Of a stretch of DNA of 64,000 nt, positions 1-8,105 are shown piece by piece. This DNA is from Haloprofundus marisrubri. GTDB taxonomy: Archaea > Halobacteriota > Halobacteria > Halobacteriales > Haloferacaceae. The position numbers and the translations under genes are program-made. The notes below the pieces were generated by a model that worked only from the letters and a program-made list of their open reading frames with translations, searched no databases and was not told where the DNA came from. The DNA lies in contig NZ_LOPU01000034.1 of assembly GCF_001469955.1 (NCBI RefSeq), positions 1 to 64,000 of the forward strand, written 5' to 3'. Position 1 is the first letter of the stretch; every line of letters begins with the position of its first letter.

Positions 1-1
1 A

Positions 2-778
2 TTTGCAACTCAGACGTTCAGAGAGTGGTGGGACGAACGCGGCGGTCCGCAGGTTAGAGACGAAGACAAGCGCGTGGCGTACTTCCACGGCTGTTACTCG
101 AACTACAACACACCCGAGGTGGGCAAGGCGATGGTTCGCGTCTTCGAGTCCTTCGGCTACGAAGTCGTCGTTCCGGTCCAACGCTGTTCGGGCACGCCGA
201 TGTTCGCCAACGGAATGTTGGACGACGCCAAGCGCGCAGCAGGTATCAACGTCGAGAACTTCTCGGGATTGATTGCCGACGGCTACGACGTCATTGCTTC
301 CTGTACGTCGTGTTCGATGTCGCTCAAGCAAGAGTACCCCGAACTGTTCGATTTGGAGGGCATCGAAGACGTGTCGGCACACACGTTCGAGGCGATGGAG
401 TACCTGCGAATCCACGAGGATTTGGAGGGCGCGCTGTCGGAGTCGTCGGTGTCTGAGCAGTCGTATGCGTACCACGCGCCGTGTCACGCCCGCAATCAGG
501 GTCTCGACAGACAGGCAGTTGAGTTGTTCCGGGAGTTAGATGGTATCGACATCGAAGACGTGGGGTCGTCGTGTTCGGGCATCTCGGGCACCTACGGCTG
601 GAAAGAGGAGAAATACGACAAATCGATGAAGATAGGCGAGGAGATGTTCGAGCATATGCACCACGCTTCGGGGAACGTGGGGATGACCGAATGTCCGACG
701 TGTTCGATGCAGATGGAACACGGCACCGGCTACGAGATTCGACACCCACTCCAAGTTCTCGAAGAAGCTCTCGTCTGA
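2..778 (+). CDS. glpC: Anaerobic glycerol-3-phosphate dehydrogenase subunit C (C-terminal part)
   Basis: The reading frame is open to the left edge, so the N-terminal ferredoxin-like part lies outside; 258 residues are visible. Two cysteine-rich CCG-type domains are seen: the first with HGCYSNYNTPEVG, RCSGTPMF and CTSCSMS, the second with APCHARNQG, SSCSGISGTYG and CPTCSMQ. This is the pattern of GlpC, the Fe-S subunit that passes electrons from the GlpA/GlpB glycerol-3-phosphate dehydrogenase to the membrane quinone pool. In haloarchaea glpABC normally form an operon, so glpA and glpB are expected just to the left; this is inferred, not seen. An internal GTG at 74 is not the true start because the upstream codons (FREWWDERGG) also fit the family. 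Confidence 0.88.
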   Translation, partial: FATQTFREWWDERGGPQVRDEDKRVAYFHGCYSNYNTPEVGKAMVRVFESFGYEVVVPVQRCSGTPMFANGMLDDAKRAAGINVENFSGLIADGYDVIASCTSCSMSLKQEYPELFDLEGIEDVSAHTFEAMEYLRIHEDLEGALSESSVSEQSYAYHAPCHARNQGLDRQAVELFRELDGIDIEDVGSSCSGISGTYGWKEEKYDKSMKIGEEMFEHMHHASGNVGMTECPTCSMQMEHGTGYEIRHPLQVLEEALV

Positions 779-834
779 AGGCCGTATCGAGTTGAACTCG
801 TCACTCTGTTCGGGACACGACTCACAGCCGAAGA

Positions 835-849
835 ACTGAAAAAATCAGT
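835..849. terminator. Bidirectional terminator-like hairpin with A-tract loop
   Basis: ACTGA and TCAGT flank five A residues between the convergent glpC and the small minus-strand gene. The T/A tract on either strand would suit archaeal intrinsic termination. The stem is only five base pairs and overlaps the stop of the minus-strand gene. Confidence 0.35.
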
Positions 850-1036
850 AGCCACCCGCGCCGTCGAAACAGCGTCCGCACCGTGACGTGTCGTCGTCGT
901 CGGTGTCGGCCAAATCGACGACGACCGTCGATTCCTCCGAGACGTGAAACAGCGCGCCACAGACGGCGAGTCTGTGCGCGTGGTCGTCGTTGAACTTGTG
1001 AACGGTCTCGGTTCGTTCGTTGAGGACGGCGCGCAT
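845..1036 (-). CDS. Small haloarchaeal protein with Cys-rich C-terminus
   Basis: A 63-residue protein, starting MRAVLNERTETVHKF, with a His/Asp-rich middle and a C-terminal CGRCF motif; another Cys lies near residue 26. Acidic composition (LADTDDDD) fits a genuine haloarchaeal protein, unlike the overlapping frames, which read as Arg/Ser-rich noise. Small proteins of this design, possibly binding a metal through the paired cysteines, are common in Halobacteria, but I know no function. It converges on glpC, with about 65 bases between the two stop codons. Confidence 0.6.
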   Translation of the reverse strand: MRAVLNERTETVHKFNDDHAHRLAVCGALFHVSEESTVVVDLADTDDDDTSRCGRCFDGAGGY

Positions 1037-1176
1037 CGTCAGTACCGACGAACCGTACCCCGTAAAAGACAGTACCCCGTAGTTACGGGTAACTGGCAGG
1101 CATTCGACAGCCTTGGTGGCGTGAACACGACGAACGAGGCGAGTACGGCAAACGGGACGAACACAGCGAGTGCGAA

Positions 1177-1875
1177 CTACTCGCTCGTTCGCCTCGCTAC
1201 TACGGCGTAGAAGGGGTCCGATTGCGAGTCTACGTCGGAGACGACGCGGACATCCTCGAACCCGCCGACGCCCTCAAAGTACCGCCGGACCAGCGCGGCC
1301 CGTCCGTCCATCGACGTCGCCCGCCACGCTCGAATCGCTTTCTGGGCGAACATGCGGTTCGAGAAGGAGACGACACAGACGCCGCCGGGGCGGAGCACCC
1401 GTCGAATCTCGGCGAACACCGCGCCGGGACGTTGGAGATACTGTACCGACACCGCGACGAGCACCGCGTCGACGACGGCCGTCTCCATCGGAAGCGAAGG
1501 GGTTTCGTTGAGATTTCCGACGAAGAACTCGTCGAGTCTCGGATTCTCGGCCAACTCCGCTCGGTTCAGCCCGTGGCCGACGACGCGTTCGTAGTCGACG
1601 TCGTCCGGCAGATGCGACACCCAACTACTCATCAAGTCGAGAGCGACGCTGTCGGCCGTGAGTTCGTCTCGATACAGTTCGGTCAGTCGCTCGCGGAACC
1701 GTTCGTCGACGTGGTGGACGAACCGTGGGGAGTCGTAGAAACGGGCGTCGTCGCCGGTGTCGAGTTTCGAGCGTTCCGCCGCCGAAAGCAGCGTGGGCGC
1801 GTCAGAGAGGTCGGAATCGGCAGCGGAGTCACCACGGGTTTCGGTGTCGACGGTGGGGTCGGACTCTTCGGCCAC
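1177..1875 (-). CDS. Class I SAM-dependent methyltransferase
   Basis: A 232-residue protein starting with GTG at 1875. Residues 76-85 (VALDLMSSWV) take the place of the SAM-binding motif I, although the usual glycines are missing. Later parts look typical: DAVLVAVSVQYLQ for the post-motif strand and EIRRVLRPGGVCVVSFSNRMF for the motif III region of UbiE/ArsM-like enzymes. The substrate cannot be told. The start lies two bases after the stop of the CBS/M50 protease gene, so the two are probably cotranscribed from the promoter near 3080. The first 40 residues are an acidic, probably disordered extension. Confidence 0.75.
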   Translation of the reverse strand: MAEESDPTVDTETRGDSAADSDLSDAPTLLSAAERSKLDTGDDARFYDSPRFVHHVDERFRERLTELYRDELTADSVALDLMSSWVSHLPDDVDYERVVGHGLNRAELAENPRLDEFFVGNLNETPSLPMETAVVDAVLVAVSVQYLQRPGAVFAEIRRVLRPGGVCVVSFSNRMFAQKAIRAWRATSMDGRAALVRRYFEGVGGFEDVRVVSDVDSQSDPFYAVVARRTSE

Positions 1876-1877
1876 GC

Positions 1878-3053
1878 TCAGAGCGACCCCGGCGGGTTCG
1901 AGGAACGAAGCGACCGAATCGAGTCCGGCGAGCCGCTGGTCTGGATGATGTCGAACGCCGTCATCAGGTCCGTCCGCGAGACGATGCCGACGATATCGCC
2001 GTTGTTGTCGATGACGGGGAGGCGGCCGACGCCCTTCTCCTGCATCATCTGGAGCGCTTCCATCGCGTCGAGTTCGGGAGTGACGCTGGCGATATCGCGC
2101 GACATCACGTCTTCGACCCGGTAGGCGTCGCGTTCGACTTCGTTGATCGAACGGGCGTCGTTGAGCGTTACCATCCCCGTGAGCTGGCCGTCACGAAGCA
2201 CCGGATAGCCGGTGTGACGCTCGGTGAACATCCGGCTCATCAGTTCGGCGATGCTCGTGTCCTCGTCGACGGTGTGGAGGTCCTCCTTGGTGGTCATGAT
2301 GTCGCGGACGGTCACGTCTTGGAACGCCGCTTTCATCACCGTCTGCTGGGCTTCGCTGGACGCACCGATGTAGATGAAGAACGCGAGCGCGACGAGCCAG
2401 AGGTTGGCGAAGAGTCCGAAGATACCCAACAGGAGCGCGAACCCTTTGCCGACCTCCGCCGCAATCTGAGTTGCACGGGCGTACGACCGCGAACGTGCCA
2501 GCAGCGCCCGAAGCACGCGGCCACCGTCCATCGGGAAGCCGGGCAGCATGTTGAACACCGCCAAGAGGATGTTGGTCAGCGCGAGATAGCCGAGAACGAA
2601 CTTGATGGCGTCGAGACTCGACGGCAACACGAGGAAGGCGGCGTAGGAGATAACGCCGAGAGCGACGCTGACGGCGGGGCCGGCGAGGGCGACGTTGAGT
2701 TCCTGTTTCCAGTTCTCGGGAATCTCGGTGAAGCGGGCGACGCCGCCGAACAGCCAGAGGGTGATGGAGTCGATTTCGTAGCCGTACCGGAGCGCCACCA
2801 ACGAGTGGCCGAACTCGTGGAGGAGAACGCAGCCAAACAGCCCGATAGCGGCGGCGCTGCCGAGTATCCACGGCATCGGACCGTCGGTGAGCGCGGCGGC
2901 GTCGAGCGACGACCCGAACAGGTCGTTGACGGTCCCCACCAGCGACCCGACGTCGAGTCCGATGAGATACGCGAAGAGCGGTAGCACCAGCAGGAACGTG
3001 AAGTCCAACCGGATGGGGATGCCGAAGGCGCTCCCGATTCGAATGCCTCGCAT
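1878..3053 (-). CDS. Site-2-type intramembrane metalloprotease (M50) with CBS pair
   Basis: A multispanning membrane protein of 391 residues. It carries the zinc motif HEFGH in LLHEFGHSLVALRYG and the second conserved motif NMLPGFPMDGGRVLRALL, which give a rhomboid-unrelated, S2P-like protease that cuts substrates inside the membrane. The C-terminal 120 residues form two CBS repeats (VRDIMTTKEDLHTV..., VEDVMSRDIASVTP...), which probably sense an adenosine ligand. I chose ATG 3053 rather than the longer frame to 3128, because a TATA-like box (GTTTAAGA, minus strand, 3077-3084) sits 24-31 bases before it and the residues start MRGIRIGSAFGIP as in relatives. The methyltransferase follows after two bases. 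Confidence 0.88.
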   Translation of the reverse strand: MRGIRIGSAFGIPIRLDFTFLLVLPLFAYLIGLDVGSLVGTVNDLFGSSLDAAALTDGPMPWILGSAAAIGLFGCVLLHEFGHSLVALRYGYEIDSITLWLFGGVARFTEIPENWKQELNVALAGPAVSVALGVISYAAFLVLPSSLDAIKFVLGYLALTNILLAVFNMLPGFPMDGGRVLRALLARSRSYARATQIAAEVGKGFALLLGIFGLFANLWLVALAFFIYIGASSEAQQTVMKAAFQDVTVRDIMTTKEDLHTVDEDTSIAELMSRMFTERHTGYPVLRDGQLTGMVTLNDARSINEVERDAYRVEDVMSRDIASVTPELDAMEALQMMQEKGVGRLPVIDNNGDIVGIVSRTDLMTAFDIIQTSGSPDSIRSLRSSNPPGSL

Positions 3054-3233
3054 ACGACAGGTTAGGGTCCGGACGTTCTTAAACTCGGCCGTAAGTTCGG
3101 CAGCGTCCGGATTCGAGAAATCCCCCAAGTTCGTCGCGTTCAGGTTCGTCGTGTGTCCGGTCCGGGCGGGAGGAAAGAGCGTGGGCGAGAACGGTGGAGC
3201 AACGCTTACGCCTCGGGAGTCGTAGACGCGGGT

Positions 3234-3623
3234 ATGGAGTCCAGCGAGTCAGGAGACGGTGGCGCAGTCGTCAAACGTGGGTCCGACGTTGAGTACGAGT
3301 CGGTCGGCGCGGCGGACGGGATGCAAAAGGGCGTCCTCGTGAGCGACGCCGACGGCGCACCGAACTTCGCTATTCGGCGGTTCACCCTCGATGCGGGCGC
3401 GTCGGTGCCGAAACATACGAACGAGGTCGAACACGAGCAGTACGTCCTCTCGGGCGAGTACACCGTCGGCATCGGCGACGAGGAGTACGAGGTGTCGGCG
3501 GGCGACTCGCTTCTCATCCCGGCGGGTGTCGTCCACTGGTACCGAAACGAAGGGGCAGAGACCGGGTCGTTCCTCTGTGCGGTGCCGAACGGCGACGACA
3601 GCATCGAGTTGGTCGACGAGTAG
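3234..3623 (+). CDS. Cupin-domain protein
   Basis: A 129-residue single-domain cupin. Motif 1 is seen as PKHTNEVEHEQYVLSGE, supplying two His and a Glu as metal ligands, and motif 2 as SLLIPAGVVHWYRNEG with the third His. Such stand-alone cupins may be enzymes (dioxygenase, isomerase) or ligand sensors; nothing here points to a substrate. ATG 3234 is preferred over an upstream in-frame start at 3153, because the extension is basic and unlike a haloarchaeal protein. A second cupin of a different subgroup lies at 46021-46497. Confidence 0.8.
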   Translation: MESSESGDGGAVVKRGSDVEYESVGAADGMQKGVLVSDADGAPNFAIRRFTLDAGASVPKHTNEVEHEQYVLSGEYTVGIGDEEYEVSAGDSLLIPAGVVHWYRNEGAETGSFLCAVPNGDDSIELVDE

Positions 3624-3730
3624 TCGCATCGTCGCCGGGTGCGAGTGTCGATGCGGAGTGCGAGTGCGACAGCTAGCCACGACTCCACGGAGTCGAATCC
3701 CTGAAATACCCCGTTCTCGTACGATGCGAC

Positions 3731-5791
3731 GTGTCTCAGCAGGTCGCCCGGGTCGACACGTTGTTTCTCCACGAGAGCGGTGGCCGCGACGACTTCACCG
3801 TCGTCGCCAACCGCGACGGCGAACGTCTCTTCCGTGGCCGACTCGGTCTCAAGGAGACGAACGCCGGCCCCCGTCCCGGGAAGTTCCGCATCGTCGACGG
3901 TTCCAGCGAAGAACCGCGGGACCCCGACCAGTTCGTCGAACTCGCGCGCCGGGCGTCGCGTATCCGCATCTCCGAGCAGACCTCCAGAACGGGTCGCTCC
4001 GAGCTTCAAGAGATGCTCGACGGCTACCAACTCGACGCGCTCGTCGTCCGGACCTGTCGGTTCTGCGCCGACGGCGGCCGCTACTCGCCTATCACCGAGG
4101 AGACGGCCATCAAGACCGAACGTGAGTCAATCTGTCCGGACTGTGCGATTCGGGAACTCGAACGCGAACTCTCGTTCAAAGGCAATCTGACCGGGGCCGC
4201 ACAGGACCGCCTCGAAGAACTCCTCTTGGACGTACAGGACCTCGACCGTATCACGAATCTCCTGCAGGGGAACCTCGACCCCGACCTGACGAAGTTCGAC
4301 GAAATCAGTGCGACTGTCGAAGACGTCGACCCCGTCCCGACGAACAGTCTGGACCTCCACCCCAATCTACAGGGAATGACCGAACAGCGGTTCGACACGC
4401 TCCTGCCGGTGCAGAGTCTCTCGGTCCGAAACGGCCTCTTCGACGGCGACGACCAACTCGTCGTCAGCGCGACGGCGACCGGAAAGACGCTCGTCGGTGA
4501 ACTCGCCGGAGTGAACCGCGTTCTGGAGGGCAAAGGGAAACTACTGTTTCTGGTCCCGCTCGTCGCCCTCGCCAACCAGAAGTACGACGACTTCAAGGAG
4601 CGCTACGGCCACCTCGCCAACGTCACGATTCGAGTCGGTGCGTCGCGCATCAACGACGACGGCAACCGCTTCGACCCGAACGCCGACATCATCGTCGGCA
4701 CTTACGAGGGTATCGACCACGCATTGCGGACGGGCAAGGACCTCGGCGACATCGGCAGCGTCGTCATCGACGAAGTTCACACGCTGAAAGAAGACGAGCG
4801 TGGTCACCGCCTCGACGGCCTCATCTCTCGGCTCAAATACTACTGTGAGAACCGAGCGGAGCGCCGCGAGAACTACGAGGGCGCGCAGTGGATTTACCTC
4901 TCTGCGACCGTCGGCAACCCCGAGTGGCTGGCGCGACGACTGAAGGCGACGCTCATCGAGTTCGAAGAGCGCCCCGTTCCCATAGAGCGCCACCTGACGT
5001 TCGCCGACGGTCAGGAGAAAGTGCGAATCGAGAACAAACTCGTCCGCCGCGAGTTCGACACCAAGTCCTCGAAAGGCTATCGCGGCCAAACCATCATCTT
5101 CACCAACTCGCGGCGGCGCTGTCACGAAATCTCCCGAAAACTGGAGTACGACGCCGCGCCGTACCACGCCGGGTTGGATTATCGCAGACGAAAGAAAGTC
5201 GAGCGGATGTTCGCCAATCAGGATTTGGCGGCCGTCGTCACGACGGCGGCGCTGGCGGCGGGCGTCGACTTTCCCGCCTCGCAGGTCGTCTTCGACTCGC
5301 TGGCGATGGGTATCGAGTGGCTTTCGGTACAGGAGTTCAGCCAGATGCTCGGCCGCGCCGGCCGGCCGGACTACCACGACAAAGGGAAGGTGTACATGCT
5401 GGTCGAACCCGACGCCGCCTACCACGGGTCGATGGAGATGAGCGAGGACGAAGTCGCGTTCATGCTCCTGAAAGGCGAGATGGAGGACGTTGCGACCATC
5501 TACGACGAGTCCGCCGCCGTCGAGGAGACGCTGGCGAACATCACCGTCGCCGGCAAGCGAGCCAAACGGCTGAACGACCGGATGCTCGGCGAGATTCCGA
5601 CGAAACACGCGGTCGGCAAGTTGCTCGAATGGAACTTCATCGACGGCTTCGAGCCGACTCCCTTGGGCCGAGCGATTACCCGGCACTTCCTCGCGCCCGA
5701 CGACGCGTTCCGCATTCTCGATGGGGTTCGCAACGGCCTCGACCCCTACGCCATCGTCGCCGAGATGGAACTCGCAGAGGACGACCTGTAA
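3731..5791 (+). CDS. Ski2/Hel308-like superfamily 2 helicase with N-terminal zinc-binding part
   Basis: A 686-residue protein starting with GTG. About 210 N-terminal residues precede the motor and hold CRFC...CPDC, a likely zinc site. Helicase motifs then follow in order: Q-like region before LPVQSLSV, motif I SATATGKT, motif II DEVH, motif III SAT (YLSATVGN), and motif VI QMLGRAGRPDY. The DEVH box and GRAGR pattern place it with Ski2/Hel308-type ATP-dependent helicases acting on RNA or stalled forks. The N-terminal part appears to be an archaeal family of unknown function rather than any Hel308 domain, so I do not assign hel308. A separate promoter is likely in the 107-base gap upstream. Confidence 0.85.
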   Translation: MSQQVARVDTLFLHESGGRDDFTVVANRDGERLFRGRLGLKETNAGPRPGKFRIVDGSSEEPRDPDQFVELARRASRIRISEQTSRTGRSELQEMLDGYQLDALVVRTCRFCADGGRYSPITEETAIKTERESICPDCAIRELERELSFKGNLTGAAQDRLEELLLDVQDLDRITNLLQGNLDPDLTKFDEISATVEDVDPVPTNSLDLHPNLQGMTEQRFDTLLPVQSLSVRNGLFDGDDQLVVSATATGKTLVGELAGVNRVLEGKGKLLFLVPLVALANQKYDDFKERYGHLANVTIRVGASRINDDGNRFDPNADIIVGTYEGIDHALRTGKDLGDIGSVVIDEVHTLKEDERGHRLDGLISRLKYYCENRAERRENYEGAQWIYLSATVGNPEWLARRLKATLIEFEERPVPIERHLTFADGQEKVRIENKLVRREFDTKSSKGYRGQTIIFTNSRRRCHEISRKLEYDAAPYHAGLDYRRRKKVERMFANQDLAAVVTTAALAAGVDFPASQVVFDSLAMGIEWLSVQEFSQMLGRAGRPDYHDKGKVYMLVEPDAAYHGSMEMSEDEVAFMLLKGEMEDVATIYDESAAVEETLANITVAGKRAKRLNDRMLGEIPTKHAVGKLLEWNFIDGFEPTPLGRAITRHFLAPDDAFRILDGVRNGLDPYAIVAEMELAEDDL

Positions 5792-5878
5792 CCCGAAGTC
5801 GCGCGCGAAACACCTACGACCGCCGCGCCGCCTTGCGAATACCGCATCCTTTTGCCAGCAGCGGCCGTCTGACTCCCC

Positions 5879-7729
5879 GTGGCAGCGATAACTCCGGGCA
5901 TCGTCTTCGTCTCTCTCGTCATCCTCGTTGCGCTGGTGTTGTTTGCGACGGAGCCGGTTCCGGTCGACATCACTGCAATCGGGGTGATGGTGACGCTGAT
6001 GCTCGTCACCCCGGTAACCGAGGCGCTCACCTCGATAGGGCTGCTCGCCGCACCGATACGGATGATTTCGGTCGAGCAGGGGCTGTCGGGCTTTGCGAGT
6101 CAGGCGACGTTGACCGTGCTGGCGATGTTCATCCTCAGCGAGGGCGTCCAACGGACGGGCGTCATCCAGATACTCGGCGCGAAAATCGCGGCCGTCACCC
6201 GCGAGAGCGAGGGTCGCCAACTCGGTGCCGTCGTCGGCGTCGTCGCCCCTATCTCGGGGTTCATCAACAACACCGCCGCTGTCGCTATCCTCCTGCCGAT
6301 GGTGACCGACCTCGCCGAACGCGGCCGCAACTCGCCGTCGAAGCTGCTGTTACCGCTGTCGTACGCGTCGATGTTCGGCGGGACGCTCACGCTCATCGGG
6401 ACCTCCACCAACATTCTCGCCAGCGACATCTCCGCACGTCTCGGTGTCGGCGCGTTCTCGATGTTCGAGTTCACCGGCTTGGGACTCGTCGTGACGCTCG
6501 TCGGCACCGTCTACTTGCTCACGGTCGGTCGGTATCTCACGCCGGCGCGCATCAGACCACAGTCGGACCTCACCGAGGAGTTCGAGATGGCCGAGTATCT
6601 GACCGAGGTGGTCGTTCGAGAGGACTCCCCGCTCGTCGACCAGCGGGTACAGGACGCGCTGGGCGAAACCGCACTCGACGTCGACCTGCTCCAACTGATT
6701 CGAGACGGCGAGGTGTTTCTCGAACCGCTGGGTCCGAAGGAGATTCAAGCGGGCGACGTGTTCGCCGTCCGAACCGACCGCGACACGCTGGTCGAACTGT
6801 TGGACGTCGAAGGTCTCGACCTCGTGCCGGTTCGCGTCGACGAGGAGACGCTGGAAGCCGGCGAGTCGGGGCAGAACCTCGTCGAAGTCGTCGTCGCTCC
6901 ACAGTCGGCGCTCGTCGGCGAGTCGCTCTCCTCTATCGGCTTCCGACAGCGCTACGACGCCACCGTGTTGGCGCTGCGGCGCGGCGGCGAACTCATCCGT
7001 CGGCGGATGGACAACGTCCCGCTACAGGTCGGTGACACGCTGCTCGTGCAGGCGACGACCGACAGCATCGAGCGACTCGACCAGAACCGCGACTTCATCG
7101 TCGCCCAAGAGATACAGCGACGCGATTTCCGCGAGTCGAAGATACCCGTCGCCGTCGGTATCGTCGCGCTGGTCGTTCTCGTAGCCGCGTTGACGCCCAT
7201 CGAAATCGTGGTCGCGGCGCTGGCGGGCGCGCTGGCGATGGTGGCGACGCGGTGTCTGAAGCCGACCGAGATTTACGATGCCGTCCAGTGGGACGTCATC
7301 TTCCTCTTGGCGGGCGTCATTCCGCTCGGCATCGCCATGCAGGAGACGGGTGCAGACCAGTTGCTCGCCGATGGCGTCGTCGCCAGCGCCAGCGCACTTC
7401 CGATGCTGGGAGTGCTCGGACTGTTCTACGTCGTCACGGCGCTTCTGACGAACGTCGTCTCGAACAACGCGAGCGTCGTGCTCATGGTTCCGGTGGCGGT
7501 GGAGGCGGCGACCCAAATCGGGGCGAACCCCTTCTCGTTCGTCATCGCGGTGACGTTCGCCGCGTCGACGGCGTTTATGACACCCGTCGGCTATCAGACG
7601 AACCTGTTCGTCTACGGCCCGGGCGGCTACAAGTTCACCGACTACGTGCGCGTGGGTGCGCCGCTACAGTTGGTGTTCGCCGTCGTCACGACACTCGGTA
7701 TCACGGTATTCTTCCCCGTGACGGGGTGA
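5879..7729 (+). CDS. SLC13/DASS-family Na+-coupled anion transporter with two RCK_C domains
   Basis: A 616-residue membrane protein starting with GTG. Membrane helices fill residues 1-220 and 410-616. Each half has the hairpin motif expected in this family: SGFINNTAAVAILLP and TNVVSNNASVVLMVP. The middle (about residues 225-405) contains two soluble TrkA-C/RCK_C-like domains (for example LVDQRVQDALGE and LVGESLSSIGFRQRYDATVLAL), which in the family regulate transport. Substrates of such proteins include sulfate, dicarboxylates and phosphate; which one applies cannot be read from the sequence. tRNA-Pro follows 57 bases downstream on the same strand. Confidence 0.85.
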   Translation: MAAITPGIVFVSLVILVALVLFATEPVPVDITAIGVMVTLMLVTPVTEALTSIGLLAAPIRMISVEQGLSGFASQATLTVLAMFILSEGVQRTGVIQILGAKIAAVTRESEGRQLGAVVGVVAPISGFINNTAAVAILLPMVTDLAERGRNSPSKLLLPLSYASMFGGTLTLIGTSTNILASDISARLGVGAFSMFEFTGLGLVVTLVGTVYLLTVGRYLTPARIRPQSDLTEEFEMAEYLTEVVVREDSPLVDQRVQDALGETALDVDLLQLIRDGEVFLEPLGPKEIQAGDVFAVRTDRDTLVELLDVEGLDLVPVRVDEETLEAGESGQNLVEVVVAPQSALVGESLSSIGFRQRYDATVLALRRGGELIRRRMDNVPLQVGDTLLVQATTDSIERLDQNRDFIVAQEIQRRDFRESKIPVAVGIVALVVLVAALTPIEIVVAALAGALAMVATRCLKPTEIYDAVQWDVIFLLAGVIPLGIAMQETGADQLLADGVVASASALPMLGVLGLFYVVTALLTNVVSNNASVVLMVPVAVEAATQIGANPFSFVIAVTFAASTAFMTPVGYQTNLFVYGPGGYKFTDYVRVGAPLQLVFAVVTTLGITVFFPVTG

Positions 7730-7786
7730 GACACGAGAAACGAGGAACGAAACGCTTTACACTGGAACGCGATTCTGTACTGATGC

Positions 7787-7859
7787 GGGACCATGGGTTA
7801 GCCTGGTATACTTCGGGCCTTGGGTGCCCGTGACCCCGGTTCAAATCCGGGTGGTCTCA
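7787..7859 (+). tRNA. tRNA-Pro (anticodon TGG)
   Basis: A full cloverleaf can be drawn. The acceptor arm GGGACCA pairs with TGGTCTC (one G-T), the discriminator is A, the anticodon arm CGGGC / GCCCG encloses CTTGGGT with anticodon TGG, and the T arm CCCGG / CCGGG encloses TTCAAAT. The D arm has the conserved AGCCTGGTA with weak pairing. CCA is not encoded and no intron is present. A TTTACA box lies about 30 bases upstream (7755-7760). An intergenic repeat element begins nine bases after the tRNA. Confidence 0.95.
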
Positions 7860-7867
7860 CTCCACCG

Positions 7868-8090
7868 TTTTACTTCGTCGGGTCGCGCTACGCGCGACCG
7901 CTCTCCGCGGGCGACACATGAGTCGTCCGCGGGGAAGCGAGACGGCGGTGCCGTCTCGCCCTCCTCGCAAAAATCTGTGTTCGTGAACGCAGTGAACGAA
8001 CGCTCGGGAGAGCAACGCTCTCCCGGTGGACCAAAAAGAGCCGCGACGAGCGAAGCGAGTCGCGGTACAGTACAGTGATACAGCTCCGCG
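7868..8090. repeat. Intergenic palindrome-rich element, copy 1
   Basis: This gene-free stretch between tRNA-Pro and the rhodanese/MBL gene has the same order of parts as the stretch at 52611-52729: TTTTAC, then a short CGCG-type hairpin followed by CCGCTC, then GCAAAAATCTG (7967-7977), then ACCAAAAAG (8030-8038), then a palindrome (here CGCGAC...GTCGCG), then GTAC and ACAGCTCCGC. Spacer lengths differ, and copy 1 holds extra GC-rich hairpins between the parts. No credible coding frame is present. Confidence 0.6.
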
Positions 8091-8105
8091 AGGAAAATAC
8101 AGATT

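Noticed and set aside
1143-1196. Long inverted repeat in the gap before the methyltransferase stop
   Set aside because: GAACGAGGCGAG and the later CTCGCTCGTTCGCC-type words are shifted relative to each other and do not pair cleanly; ordinary low-complexity spacer.
7787-8105. tRNA-Pro as an integration site with attL/attR
   Set aside because: No copy of the tRNA 3' end was seen downstream and no integrase or island genes follow; the repeat element next to it is not tRNA-derived.
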